A stretch of 64,000 nucleotides of DNA from Thermanaerosceptrum fracticalcis (lineage in GTDB: Bacteria > Bacillota > Peptococcia > DRI-13), in assembly GCF_000746025.2 (NCBI RefSeq), contig NZ_CP045798.1, forward strand, positions 1,970,501-2,034,500, in the 5' to 3' direction. The notes under the pieces were generated by a model. It worked only from the letters and a program-made list of their open reading frames with translations, made no database searches and was not told the origin of the DNA. Below, in pieces: positions 44,806 to 54,034 of the stretch (the stretch's first letter is position 1; every line of letters starts with the position of its first letter). The position numbers and the translations under genes are program-made.

Positions 44806-44892
44806 CTCTGTTTTGAATAGGCTCTTTTTACAAATATTGTAGTTTTAAGAAGCCATTTTGAAAGAGGTAACCGCTTGTTTTTTTTTTACCTT

Positions 44893-45024
44893 CTACATGA
44901 TTATAGCCTCTCGGGGCATCCGGTATTCCCTGTAATAGATTTTCTCCCACTTGAGATTCCTGAAAAACCGTTCGGTAATTGCATTATCGGTTACCCGGCC
45001 TTTGCCATCCATGCTGATTTGGAT
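44893..45024 (-). pseudogene. IS3-family transposase (OrfB) C-terminal fragment
   Basis: About 43 codons read SMDGKGRVTDNAITERFFRN and LKWEKIYYREYRMPREAII before a stop. This is the rve integrase-core end of IS3-type OrfB proteins. The upstream part of the gene is missing. Confidence 0.75.
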
Positions 45025-45065
45025 CTTATTTTCCTCTCAATTTTAACATAGTTGATAATTTATCA

Positions 45066-45273
45066 AAAGCATTGTTCTTAGTGAGCTTTTTGCGATGTGC
45101 TATTTTTTCGTTTTTCTGCCCGGATGATGGTTTTCACTGGAGCTGTTTTAGTCCCAAGGTGATTGGATTCTTGTCGACTTCTTACTGTTTTGCCGTAAAA
45201 AGGATCACTCCAAGTCTCCCAGTTATTCGATTTCATTACATTTAAACAAACAAAGTTGTGGTATAATAGCCAT
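45066..45273 (-). pseudogene. IS1182-like transposase N-terminal fragment, frameshifted
   Basis: From an ATG at 45273 with GGAGG upstream the frame reads MAIIPQLCLFKCNEIE then stops; the next frame shows a GDLE-like continuation. This resembles the start of IS1182/IS5-like transposases (MAIIPQxxLFxWxEIE). The gene is truncated after about 200 bases. Confidence 0.5.
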
Positions 45274-45604
45274 ACAGGTGAACCTCCTTTATTGGTTTAG
45301 ATAGTCGTTTGACCACTACTATTTTGCCATGAGGATGCTCACCTGTTTCCCTTTTTTTACTTGAGGTGAATTCTTTGCTTGACCTTCAATTAGGGGGCTG
45401 AAACGACCATTTTTTCGCTATTATTCGGGGTAAATTCTTTTTTCTATGGTTTTTCAACCCTGATCACGTTTGGCTTCTGAGACATCGCAAATAGCTCGCC
45501 AGCTAGGAACTGGTAACTATTACTCTAATAAGCTCTGCATTTTTAAAGGAATGGGGAATAATCTAAAATTGATATTAAGTATGTAATATGAGAGGTGATG
45601 GTCC

Positions 45605-46168
45605 ATGATCCGTAAAGCCAGCGTTCATGACCTGGACAGTATTATGGCAATCTTAAAAGCCCTAGGCACAAATGATAAAAACCCTACTCAGGGTTTTCTC
45701 ATGAGTGACTATACAGTAAATGAAGATTTACACCGTAAAAAATATGAAGGGGACTTAAAGACCCTTACCTACACCTATGTTTATGAAGAAGAGACAAAAG
45801 TGAAAGGCTTTCTTATTGCTTACCGTAAGGATGAATGGTTGAAAGAAGTACCATCCTGGGAAGAAGATATTTTCTGGCATCCTCAATTTAACCGGCACGC
45901 CTTAGAAGATTTCGTCTTAATCAACCAGACGGGGATGTTTCCCGGTTTAACGGGAAAAGGTATTGGCAGCTCCCTTTACCAGGCCCTTTTTGCTGACTTG
46001 GCCCAAGCCGGAATCACCAACATTTTTGCAGAAACCATCATCGCACCCACGCCTAATTTTGCTTCACTCCATTTTCGCATTAAACAGAAATATTCCCTGG
46101 CCGGTGTGCGCTACGAAAAATATAACGATACTATTTTTACAACACTTGTTTACCATAAAAGGATTTAA
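45605..46168 (+). CDS. GNAT family N-acetyltransferase
   Basis: 187 residues. The Gcn5-type fold is suggested by MIRKASVHDLDSIMAILKAL at the start and the acetyl-CoA loop segment GMFPGLTGKGIGSSLYQALFADLAQAG near residues 110-136. The region between (EDIFWHPQFNRHALEDFVLINQ) is not familiar. The substrate is unknown. AGAGGTG precedes the ATG. Confidence 0.8.
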   Translation: MIRKASVHDLDSIMAILKALGTNDKNPTQGFLMSDYTVNEDLHRKKYEGDLKTLTYTYVYEEETKVKGFLIAYRKDEWLKEVPSWEEDIFWHPQFNRHALEDFVLINQTGMFPGLTGKGIGSSLYQALFADLAQAGITNIFAETIIAPTPNFASLHFRIKQKYSLAGVRYEKYNDTIFTTLVYHKRI

Positions 46169-46201
46169 AAGATGGCGATTAAGCCATCTTTTAAATCCTT
46201 T
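46158..46201. terminator. Bidirectional terminator between convergent genes
   Basis: AAAGGATTTAAAAGATGGC (46158-46176) pairs perfectly with GCCATCTTTTAAATCCTTT (46183-46201). It ends both the GNAT gene and the flavoprotein gene. Confidence 0.88.
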
Positions 46202-46205
46202 GTTT

Positions 46206-47804
46206 TTATATTCTTAAAGGCCGATACCGGTGAATAATAGCTTCCGCCACCCGCAGCCCATCCACCGCCGCCGAGACAATCCCTCCGGCATATCCGGCTC
46301 CTTCTCCTGCCGGGTAGATTCCTGTCACATTGGCTTGAAATGTGTCATTTCTCACAATCCGTACGGGGGAGGAACTACGTGTTTCCACTCCCGTTAAAAT
46401 AGCCTCCTCCCAGGCAAAACCAGGCATTTTTTGATTAAAACTATCCAGGGCTTCTTTTAAGGTAGCAGTAACATAAGCCGGCAAACATTGGCGAAGGTCC
46501 GTAAGAAAGACTCCCTTTCTATAGGTAGGAACCACTGCTCCCCAGCAAACCGAGGGCTTCTGCTGGAGAAAATCGCCTACCAGTTGAGCAGGAGCATTAT
46601 AATTGCTTCCTCCCAATTGATAAGCCTGGCTCTCCCAGCGGCGCTGAAAAGCAATACCGGATAAAGGATGGTGATCACCAAAGTCTTGGGGTGTCACGCC
46701 TACCAATAATGCACTGTTGGCATTCTTACCATCCCGTGCATGTTCACTCATCCCATTGGTCACCACATGACCCGGTTCAGAGGCAGCAGCAACAACCATC
46801 CCACCGGGACACATACAAAAAGTATAGGCTGACCGCCCGTTTTTCCCATGATATACAAGCTTGTAATCAGCCGGTCCCAAACGGGGGTGCCCAGCAAAGT
46901 GTTTATACTGGATTTTATCAATCATGGCCTGGGGGTGTTCAATTCTCACACCAATGGAGAAAGGTTTGGGCACCATCTGCACCTTCCTCTTAAACAACAT
47001 AAGAAAAGTATCCCGTGCACTGTGACCAACAGCCAGAATCGCCGCCTGGCAGGGAAGTTTTTCTCTGTCATTAATGACCAAACCCCGCAGTTCCTGGTTC
47101 TCAAGGACCAGATCGGTAACCTTGGACCGGAAAAAGACCTGGCCTCCCAGTTCCTGAATGCGCCGGCGCAAACTTTTGACCACCTGCCGTAAAATATCTG
47201 TGCCAATATGAGGCTTAAAGGAATAGAGGATATCAGGCGGCGCTCCGGCCTGGACCAGTTCCTCCAGTACTTTGCGGCAGCGCTTGTCTTTGATGAGGGT
47301 AGTCAGTTTACCATCGGAAAAAGTACCGGCTCCTCCCTCCCCAAACTGCACATTGGATTCAGGATCCAGTTCCCCTGTGTTCCAGAAATGCCGGACCTTA
47401 TCGGAACGTTTGTCTACTTCATCACCTCTTTCCAGGAGGAGCGGTTGATACCCTCTCTGGGCCAAAAGCAAACCGGCAAATAAACCTGCCGGCCCCGTCC
47501 CGATAATAACAGGAGGATGTTTTAAAACTTCCGCCCCCGCTTCCACCTCCTCATAAGCCAGGTCTGGAGTAAGGGAGATATCCGGATCATTCAGTTTGCT
47601 AAGAAGAAATTTTTCATCTTTAACCACCACATCAACGGTATAAATAAAATAAATCATCTTGCTTTTTCTGGCATCGACAGACTGTTTATAAATATGCCAT
47701 TCCTTGATCTCATGAGTCTTCACATGCAGTTTTTTCGCAATTAACTGCAGAAGGCGTTCTTCCCCTTCCTCCAGCGATAGTTTGAGACCTGCCACTCTTA
47801 TCAT
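46206..47804 (-). CDS. FAD-dependent oxidoreductase of unknown function (COG2509)
   Basis: 532 residues. The N-terminal 90 form a small domain (LSLEEGEERLLQLIAKKLHV...). The Rossmann PVIIGTGPAGLFAGLLLAQRGYQPLLLERG follows near residue 97. The family-specific NVQFGEGGAGTFSDGKLTT is near 150, and the C-terminal GIYPAGEGAGYAGGIVSAAVDGLRVAEAI closes the FAD site. No reaction is known for this common bacterial family. Confidence 0.9.
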   Translation of the reverse strand: MIRVAGLKLSLEEGEERLLQLIAKKLHVKTHEIKEWHIYKQSVDARKSKMIYFIYTVDVVVKDEKFLLSKLNDPDISLTPDLAYEEVEAGAEVLKHPPVIIGTGPAGLFAGLLLAQRGYQPLLLERGDEVDKRSDKVRHFWNTGELDPESNVQFGEGGAGTFSDGKLTTLIKDKRCRKVLEELVQAGAPPDILYSFKPHIGTDILRQVVKSLRRRIQELGGQVFFRSKVTDLVLENQELRGLVINDREKLPCQAAILAVGHSARDTFLMLFKRKVQMVPKPFSIGVRIEHPQAMIDKIQYKHFAGHPRLGPADYKLVYHGKNGRSAYTFCMCPGGMVVAAASEPGHVVTNGMSEHARDGKNANSALLVGVTPQDFGDHHPLSGIAFQRRWESQAYQLGGSNYNAPAQLVGDFLQQKPSVCWGAVVPTYRKGVFLTDLRQCLPAYVTATLKEALDSFNQKMPGFAWEEAILTGVETRSSSPVRIVRNDTFQANVTGIYPAGEGAGYAGGIVSAAVDGLRVAEAIIHRYRPLRI

Positions 47805-47826
47805 GTCAATGAAATCCCCTTATCAT

Positions 47827-47970
47827 TTAATCCAATTTGTACTGCTTGTATTTGGGTTTGCGGAACTTTTTCCTGGCTTTGGCCCTGCCGTCAAGATAGC
47901 GAAAAGCAAGGACTATCCCTAAAAGGGAAAAAGCAATGACTATTTTATTAATTAATTCGTTTATTTCCAC
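47827..47970 (-). CDS. 47-aa single-span membrane protein
   Basis: Starts with GTG at 47970, seven bases after GGAGG. The protein has one span, INKIVIAFSLLGIVLAFRYL, then a strongly basic tail (AKARKKFRKPKYKQYKLD). It is too short for most gene finders. It lies directly upstream of the flavoprotein gene on the same strand (about 20 bases) and may share its transcript. Family unknown. Confidence 0.65.
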   Translation of the reverse strand: MEINELINKIVIAFSLLGIVLAFRYLDGRAKARKKFRKPKYKQYKLD

Positions 47971-47989
47971 GGAAATACCTCCTGTCAGT

Positions 47990-48017
47990 TACTAGTTACT
48001 AGTTCTTAGTTACTAGT
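47990..48017. repeat. TAGTTAC repeat tract
   Basis: GTTACTAGTTACTAGTTCTTAG and TTACTAG: four or so copies of the 7-mer seen also in the ilv leader. Confidence 0.75.
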
Positions 48018-48096
48018 GGGATGGTTCCCAGTTGGCAGAATCTTTTAGTCACCGGTGACCAGACAATTACTCCACTGGTGACTTATTGACCAAATA

Positions 48097-50163
48097 CTAT
48101 ACAGTAACAAGCTCTTTTAGACCTAAAGCCTCTTTTAAGGAAGCTGTATCAGAAACGGGGGCACGGCAGGCAAAGTGCTCACATACATAGGCCAGGGTTT
48201 TCCTTTCTTCCGGTTGATATTCCTGCAGGAAGGGGATGATATCAATAAGCTCCTCCCGGTTTTTGGGGATTAACAGATGGCTGGTAGTGTGGGGTAAAAA
48301 GCCGTGCTGGAGAATTTCCACCATCTCCCTGGCTTCTTTTGTTTCTTCTCCGGCAACAATAATGACTTCCTGGGTTCTCTCTGCAGCGAAAAGATAGGCC
48401 TGGAGCAAAAAGGTATAACCTGCAGGATTTTCTTTAACATTACCGCCAAAGGCCTGGAAAAGCTCCTGGGCTTTTTCTTCCAGGGTATAGTCAGCCGTCA
48501 GGCTGGCCAAGCGCAGGAAATTCCAGGCGGCCACGGAATTCCCGGAAGGCATGGCCCCGTCATATATTTCCTTCGGGCGAGCCAGGAGTTGTTCGCCGTC
48601 TTTGCCGTACATATACAAGCCCCCTGCTTCTCCATCCCAAAAGAGCTCCAGCATTTGCTTGTTCAAATCCACAGCTTTGGCCAGGTAAGAGGGTTGATAG
48701 GTAGTCTCGTACAATTCCAGCAAAGCCCAGATCAAAAAGGCATAGTCATCGACATAAGCGGGGTAGAGAGCCTCTCCGTCCCGGTAGCGGGCTAAGAGCC
48801 GTCCATCAGCACGCTGCAGTTTCTCAAAAATAAAGGATATAGCTTTCTCAGCGGCAACAAGGTACGTTTTATTATCGAGAGCCCGGGCACCTATAGCTAA
48901 GGCTGCAATCATCAAGGCATTCCAGGCCGTAAGTATTTTGTCATCCTTATGGGGATGGACCCGCTTTTCTCTGGCCTCAAACAGCTTAATACGGCAATCC
49001 GCTAAAAACTTCCTAGCCTGTTCATCAAGCCCGGCCAGGTTGTGTTGAATTAAGTTGGGAATGCTTTTGCCTTCGAAATTACCCTGGGGAGTTATGTCCA
49101 TCAGGATAGCATACCGTTTACCCTTTTCCTCGCCCAATACCTCATTAATTTCCTCCGGCGACCAGACATAAAACTTTCCTTCCACTCCTTCCGAATCCGC
49201 ATCCTCCGCCGAATAGAAGGCTCCCTCAGGGGAAGTCATATCCCTAAGGATATAGATAAATATCTTTTCCGCCACTTCCTGGTAGAGGGGCTTACCCGTG
49301 ACCTGGTAGGTTTCCAGATAAGCAATGGCCAGCAGGGCATTATCGTAAAGCATCTTCTCAAAATGAGGGACCAGCCACTTTCTATCCGTGGAATAGCGGG
49401 AAAAACCAAAACCGATGTGGTCAAAAATCCCCCCTTTATACATTTGTTCCAGTGTCTTTTCCACCATCTCCAGGGCCGTCTCTTCCTTTTTAATTCTGGC
49501 ATAACGCAGGAGAAAAGTAAGGTTATGAGGCGTAGGAAACTTAGGTGCCGAGCCAAAGCCGCCGTACACATGGTCAAAATAGCGCCCTAGCCCGTGATAA
49601 GCTCTATCAATAACCTGAGGTGAAAGCTCACCGGAGGCGGGTACCAGGTAATTTTGCACCAGAGACCGGGTAATCTCCTCTCCGGACTCTATTAAAGTGT
49701 TCCGCTCCTTTATCCACATTTGCTTAACCCTTGTAAGAATCTCCATGATTCCCGGCATGCCCCGGCGGCTGTGTTTGGGGAAGTAGGTCCCTGCAAAAAA
49801 GGGCTTCTTCTCAGGCGTCATAATGATGGTTAAAGGCCAGCCTCCATGGCCTGTCAAAGCCTGGCAAACAGTCATATAAAGATGGTCCACATCGGGGCGC
49901 TCTTCCCGGTCCACCTTAACGGAAACAAATCCCTCATTCAAGACTTCTGCCACTTCAGGGTCTTCAAATGACTCCCGCTCCATAACATGACACCAGTGGC
50001 AGGTACTATAGCCAATGCTTAAGAAGATGGGCTTATCTTCCGCCTTGGCCTTGGCAAAGGCCTCGTCACCCCAGGGATACCATTCTACGGGGTTGTGGGC
50101 ATGCTGCAGCAGGTAGGGGGATTTTTCGTTAATTAATCTATTCGCTTTTTGTTCTGTTTTCAT
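48097..50163 (-). CDS. Thioredoxin-domain protein of YyaL/SPATA20 family
   Basis: 688 residues, the family's normal length. An N-terminal thioredoxin-like domain ([41 protein letters not shown], residues about 52-95) has the CHWC active site. The rest is a six-hairpin/glycosidase-like toroid ([34 protein letters not shown]). The function in bacteria is unknown. Single gene with AGGTGAT upstream. Confidence 0.9.
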   Translation of the reverse strand: MKTEQKANRLINEKSPYLLQHAHNPVEWYPWGDEAFAKAKAEDKPIFLSIGYSTCHWCHVMERESFEDPEVAEVLNEGFVSVKVDREERPDVDHLYMTVCQALTGHGGWPLTIIMTPEKKPFFAGTYFPKHSRRGMPGIMEILTRVKQMWIKERNTLIESGEEITRSLVQNYLVPASGELSPQVIDRAYHGLGRYFDHVYGGFGSAPKFPTPHNLTFLLRYARIKKEETALEMVEKTLEQMYKGGIFDHIGFGFSRYSTDRKWLVPHFEKMLYDNALLAIAYLETYQVTGKPLYQEVAEKIFIYILRDMTSPEGAFYSAEDADSEGVEGKFYVWSPEEINEVLGEEKGKRYAILMDITPQGNFEGKSIPNLIQHNLAGLDEQARKFLADCRIKLFEAREKRVHPHKDDKILTAWNALMIAALAIGARALDNKTYLVAAEKAISFIFEKLQRADGRLLARYRDGEALYPAYVDDYAFLIWALLELYETTYQPSYLAKAVDLNKQMLELFWDGEAGGLYMYGKDGEQLLARPKEIYDGAMPSGNSVAAWNFLRLASLTADYTLEEKAQELFQAFGGNVKENPAGYTFLLQAYLFAAERTQEVIIVAGEETKEAREMVEILQHGFLPHTTSHLLIPKNREELIDIIPFLQEYQPEERKTLAYVCEHFACRAPVSDTASLKEALGLKELVTV

Positions 50164-50335
50164 AAGATCACCTCATTTTAGTTATTCCCAAATAGAGGTG
50201 GAAATCAGCTTTTATCATCTCCACACAGCTATAAACAATTCTAATGAAATTTGTAATCTTATACTGAGATTATCTCTGAAAACATGAATCCTGGTTAAAC
50301 TATTTGGAGAGCATATTTTTTGGGAGGTGGCTTTT

Positions 50336-51550
50336 TTGAGTGAACTTATAAATAATCGTGAATACCGCAAAGAGAAAATTAAAGAAATCATCCTTGAACT
50401 GCATCAGGGAAAAACAGTAGAAGAAGTGAAAAGTAAATTTAATGCGCTTGTCAAAGATATCGCCCCGGTTGAGCTTGCGGCCATTGAACAGGAACTGATA
50501 AATGAAGGTCTGCCCATGGAAGAAGTGCGCAGGCTGTGTGATGTACACCTGGCAGTTTTTAAGAAAGCATTGGATAAAACACCCGAAACTCAACTATCGC
50601 CGGGTCATCCGATCCATACTTTTAAGCTAGAAAACCGGGCAATTGAAAAACTCGTCCAGGAAACAAAAGACATCCTTTCGCAATTGAGGAATGATTCAAG
50701 CCAGGCTGTTATTTTGCAACTTCGCGAAAAACTTAATCTGCTTTGGGATGTGGAAAAGCATTACAGCAAAAAAGAGAATCTTTTATTCCCCTTCCTGGAG
50801 AAATATCAAGTAACGGGGCCTTCTAAAATCATGTGGTCCCATGATGACGAGATAAGGGATCTACTTAAAGAAACTAAGCGCATGGCGACAAATTATACTC
50901 CCGATTTAAGAAATGAGCTTGAGAATAAGCTGGAGCTGGTACTGCAGAAAATACAGGACATGATCGCAAAAGAAGAAAAAGTACTCTTTGAAACAGCCTT
51001 AACTGTTTTATCGGAAGATGAGTGGTACCATATCATGCAAGACAGTGATGAGATTGGCTACTGTCTGATTGAACCACAAAATGAGTGGAGACCGGTTAAT
51101 CTCAATGTCAGCGACAGCGTACATGGTTCTGAAGCGGATAAATTCAAAGGATACATCAAATTTGAAACCGGGGTTCTTAAGCCGAAGGAAATTGAGCTCA
51201 TCTTTAACAGCCTGCCTGTTGACATTACCTTCGTAGATAAAGAGGGTATAGTTAAGTATTTCTCCGCAAGTAAAGATCGTATCTTTGTAAGAGCTAGATC
51301 AATAATCGGTCGTAAGGTAGAAAACTGTCACCCTCCTGCCAGCGTAGAAATTGTTGAAAAACTAGTAGCTGACTTCGCAAGCGGTAAAAAGGAGCACGAA
51401 GATTTTTGGCTGCACCTGGGAGACAAGTATGTATTTATAAGGTATATTGCTGTTCGTGACGAGAAGGGAGAATTTATTGGTGTTGTTGAATTCACCCAGG
51501 ATATTAAACCTCTTCAATCAATTACCGGAGAAAAAAGAATCGCAGATTAA
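50336..51550 (+). CDS. DUF438-hemerythrin-PAS protein
   Basis: 404 residues from TTG 50336, eight bases after GGGAGG; GTG 50327 would overlap the site. An N-terminal DUF438 domain (REYRKEKIKEIILELHQGKTVEEVKSKF) is followed by a hemerythrin-like HHE domain with PGHPIHTFKLENRAIEKL, EKHYSKKENLLFPFLEKY and SHDDEIRDLL, which could bind a di-iron centre. A PAS domain follows (about 285-400: SLPVDITFVDKEGIVKYFSASKDRIFVRARSIIGRKVENCHPP). It is likely an O2, NO or redox sensor. No output domain is present. Confidence 0.88.
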   Translation: MSELINNREYRKEKIKEIILELHQGKTVEEVKSKFNALVKDIAPVELAAIEQELINEGLPMEEVRRLCDVHLAVFKKALDKTPETQLSPGHPIHTFKLENRAIEKLVQETKDILSQLRNDSSQAVILQLREKLNLLWDVEKHYSKKENLLFPFLEKYQVTGPSKIMWSHDDEIRDLLKETKRMATNYTPDLRNELENKLELVLQKIQDMIAKEEKVLFETALTVLSEDEWYHIMQDSDEIGYCLIEPQNEWRPVNLNVSDSVHGSEADKFKGYIKFETGVLKPKEIELIFNSLPVDITFVDKEGIVKYFSASKDRIFVRARSIIGRKVENCHPPASVEIVEKLVADFASGKKEHEDFWLHLGDKYVFIRYIAVRDEKGEFIGVVEFTQDIKPLQSITGEKRIAD

Positions 51551-51581
51551 CCGTTATTAAGACAATGTTGATAAAAATAAG

Positions 51582-51613
51582 TGCGACAGCGGGGACGGTT
51601 CTCGGCTGTCGCA
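51582..51613. repeat. Inverted repeat after the DUF438 gene
   Basis: TGCGACAGC (51582-51590) pairs perfectly with GCTGTCGCA (51605-51613). No T run follows, so termination is possible but weak. Confidence 0.5.
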
Positions 51614-51635
51614 TTAACTTCTGATACTAACAGTC

Positions 51636-52652
51636 CTAGTCTAACTTTTTGTAATCCTTAACCGGGGAAACTCTGGCGATATATACCTGATTTATCATCA
51701 CGTTACCATACTTTTGCCCATTGGCGTCAGAAACATTGAAATACTCTTCTTTGTAATTGATACCATTAGTTGATTCCTGACTTGACCAGTATTTTAAACC
51801 GATAATCCTACCCTTCTCATCCTTAAGCCAGTTTAAAAAAACCACCGTATGGCCTGTGTTATTTTCCCGGCTAATATCCATAAAATCCCCGGCTCTTGCA
51901 TTTTCCAGACTGGTGATTCTTCTGCCAATACCGTATTTCTCTACGGCGGTGCCTACATTATTCACACTTTTGTTGCCATTGGCTACATACCAGGTGAGGA
52001 CGAAATCGTGGAGCTGGTCATAGGACATTCCATTAAAGTCATCAGGATCGAGCCCCAGCTTTTTATTGCGGTTCTGCATGGCCTTAAAGAATACTTCAAA
52101 GGTTATGCCCGAACAATGTGAGGCACGATTTCCACTAGGATGAGCTTTCAGGAGAAGTCTATCTTTATAATAAAGGTTTACAGTTACACCGTTATAATTG
52201 GCATAATCCTTATTTAGCAAATATGGATAACGTCCTATAGGATAACTCTTAATCACATCTAGAACATAGCTGTTCAACGTAGTATCGTAGCTGGAATCTG
52301 GCTTTTCCTCTTTCTGCTCTTGACTAGCAGTAGATTCCCCTGTTGCCGGGACAGGAATTGCAGACTTACTCCTTGCGACCGTTTCTGCGGATGCCAACAT
52401 CGTCTTCCTGTTTACAATCGCTTCTTGTTTTAGCCGACCAATTGTATCCTCTTTGTTAACGATATTTTCCGTGGGAGCTTCAGGCAAAGGGGAATCTTCA
52501 ACCACAGGCTCCTCAATCTGCGGGGGCTTGTCCACCAGTTTTAAGGTTGAGTACCTTTGATATGTAAGGTTTATACCGAATACTGAGGCAATAATAATAA
52601 GACTAAATATGGACAACTGCAACCTCTTGAAATGCTTCATTATCTTATCCAC
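51636..52652 (-). CDS. Secreted or anchored protein with Cys-peptidase-like C-terminal domain
   Basis: 338 residues. One N-terminal span (LQLSIFSLIIIASVFGINLTY), then a Pro/Glu/Ser-rich linker to about residue 125. The C-terminal domain has NRASHCSGITFEVFFKAM (possible nucleophile Cys), NNTGHTVVFLNWLKDEKGR (possible His) and YWSSQES. The order Cys then His resembles NlpC/P60 or CHAP amidases, but I cannot place it in a named family. It may act on the cell wall. Single gene. Confidence 0.55.
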   Translation of the reverse strand: MDKIMKHFKRLQLSIFSLIIIASVFGINLTYQRYSTLKLVDKPPQIEEPVVEDSPLPEAPTENIVNKEDTIGRLKQEAIVNRKTMLASAETVARSKSAIPVPATGESTASQEQKEEKPDSSYDTTLNSYVLDVIKSYPIGRYPYLLNKDYANYNGVTVNLYYKDRLLLKAHPSGNRASHCSGITFEVFFKAMQNRNKKLGLDPDDFNGMSYDQLHDFVLTWYVANGNKSVNNVGTAVEKYGIGRRITSLENARAGDFMDISRENNTGHTVVFLNWLKDEKGRIIGLKYWSSQESTNGINYKEEYFNVSDANGQKYGNVMINQVYIARVSPVKDYKKLD

Positions 52653-52796
52653 TATCTCTTATCTCTCCATGTGCTATGTATTTTCTATTTCTCTAAAGTT
52701 CCAACTTCTATGGCACTATTATAGTGTAAATCCAACAACTTTTTCAAAGTTAAATTTTGTTAACCAAAAGCGTTTGGCATTGTTTAAAAATAGATA

Positions 52797-52823
52797 AAGG
52801 CCGCTGCTGCTTGCTGCGACCTT
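52797..52823. terminator. Hairpin downstream of the binding-protein gene
   Basis: AAGGCCGC (52797-52804) can pair with GCGACCTT (52816-52823) with one mismatch; a T run follows on the plus strand. It may end the minus-strand transporter operon, where CTATTTTT follows. Confidence 0.4.
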
Positions 52824-52898
52824 CGTTTTTTATCTGTTCCAATAAAAGTAAAAAAACTAATCTTTTTCCGGCCGTAAAACCGCTATAGACTACAGGAT

Positions 52899-54005
52899 TT
52901 ACGGCAATGTCAACTTCTTAAATCCGCCGAAATCTTTAGCCATCTGGGCATAAAGGGGTTTCCCCAGAAGATGCTGATAAATTTCATCGGCTTTTTTCTC
53001 CGGATCCACATCCTCAAACTGCCGGGGATAGATCACTTTACCCAGGTAATAGGCATCAGCGAGGGCCGTATCAATATTGGTGGTGTAAAAATTATAGGGC
53101 AGCTGGGAATAAAGCTCTCCTTTCCTGACGGCAGACAAAGCTTTGTAAAATGCAGGATTTTTTTGATAGTCATCCTGTACAATTGAATAACCGGCTAAAT
53201 CAATAAAAATAATATCAGGATTCCACTGGATGAGTTTTTCTTTATCGATCATGATAGACCCGGTTTTGCCCGTTTCATCCACTACATTCTTTGCGTGGAT
53301 GGCTTCCAGCAAAGAATATTTACCCTGTGTGCTTTCTATGCCATGGGCTCCTCTGGCTCCTAAGGCTCCCACATACACAGTGGGTTTCTTGTTGTCGGGA
53401 ATATCCTTGGTGCGATTATTCAAGTCTTCCTTACATTTCTCCATGTAACCAATCAATTCCTGAGCCTTTTTCTCCTGACCCATAATTTCGCCGATCAGTT
53501 TTAATGAGCTGTAAACGGCCGGATCAAAGGCGGATACTTTGCCATAGCTCAAGGCCACTACGGGAATACCCGTTTTTCCTTGCAGAGCATCGACAGAAGC
53601 CTTGTCTGCATTATAAGTAGTGAATATTACGTCAGGTTTGACTGCCACAATCTTTTCCGGATCAGGAGCATTGTTGGGCCCGCCGGGACCGATGACGGGA
53701 AGACTGGTCAGGGAAGGATAAGCCAACAGGTAAGGCCTGCCGGTGGGATTGTTCTTTTCTAACTGCTCCACTCCCACCACCTTGTCTATACCATTGATGT
53801 AGCAATAAAGCCGCAGGGCCCCCGGGCCAATAGCCACCACCCTTTCGACCGGTTTTTTCAGGGTAACCTGCCTGCCCAGCATATCTGTCACCATAAAAGA
53901 ATTGGCAGCCTTATCCTGTTCACCCTTGGGTACACAGCCCCCCAAAACTAGAACGGCGGCTAAAAGCAGGGTAATAAATAATGGGGATAATTTAATTTTT
54001 CTCAT
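52899..54005 (-). CDS. ABC transporter substrate-binding lipoprotein (FecB/BtuF-like)
   Basis: 368 residues. The signal peptide ends at the lipobox VLGGC. The type III binding fold shows DMLGRQVTLKKPVERVVAIGPGALRLYCYINGIDKVVGVE and the DIIFIDLAGYS segment. Such proteins bind siderophores, haem, cobalamin or metal complexes. It is the last gene of a run with permease and ATPase genes. Ligand not readable; the CobN-like and FmdE neighbours suggest a corrinoid, tetrapyrrole or metal. Confidence 0.88.
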   Translation of the reverse strand: MRKIKLSPLFITLLLAAVLVLGGCVPKGEQDKAANSFMVTDMLGRQVTLKKPVERVVAIGPGALRLYCYINGIDKVVGVEQLEKNNPTGRPYLLAYPSLTSLPVIGPGGPNNAPDPEKIVAVKPDVIFTTYNADKASVDALQGKTGIPVVALSYGKVSAFDPAVYSSLKLIGEIMGQEKKAQELIGYMEKCKEDLNNRTKDIPDNKKPTVYVGALGARGAHGIESTQGKYSLLEAIHAKNVVDETGKTGSIMIDKEKLIQWNPDIIFIDLAGYSIVQDDYQKNPAFYKALSAVRKGELYSQLPYNFYTTNIDTALADAYYLGKVIYPRQFEDVDPEKKADEIYQHLLGKPLYAQMAKDFGGFKKLTLP

Positions 54006-54034
54006 ATCATTGACTGCCTCCTTTTAAATAAAAA

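Larger units (their letters stand above)
44806..45604. other. Intergenic region with insertion-sequence debris
   Basis: No intact gene. It holds fragments of an IS3-type and an IS1182-like transposase (listed separately) and an inverted repeat, ACAGGTGAAC near 45273-45282 against GCTCACCTGT near 45339-45348. The last 200 bases before the GNAT gene show nothing recognisable. Confidence 0.6.
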
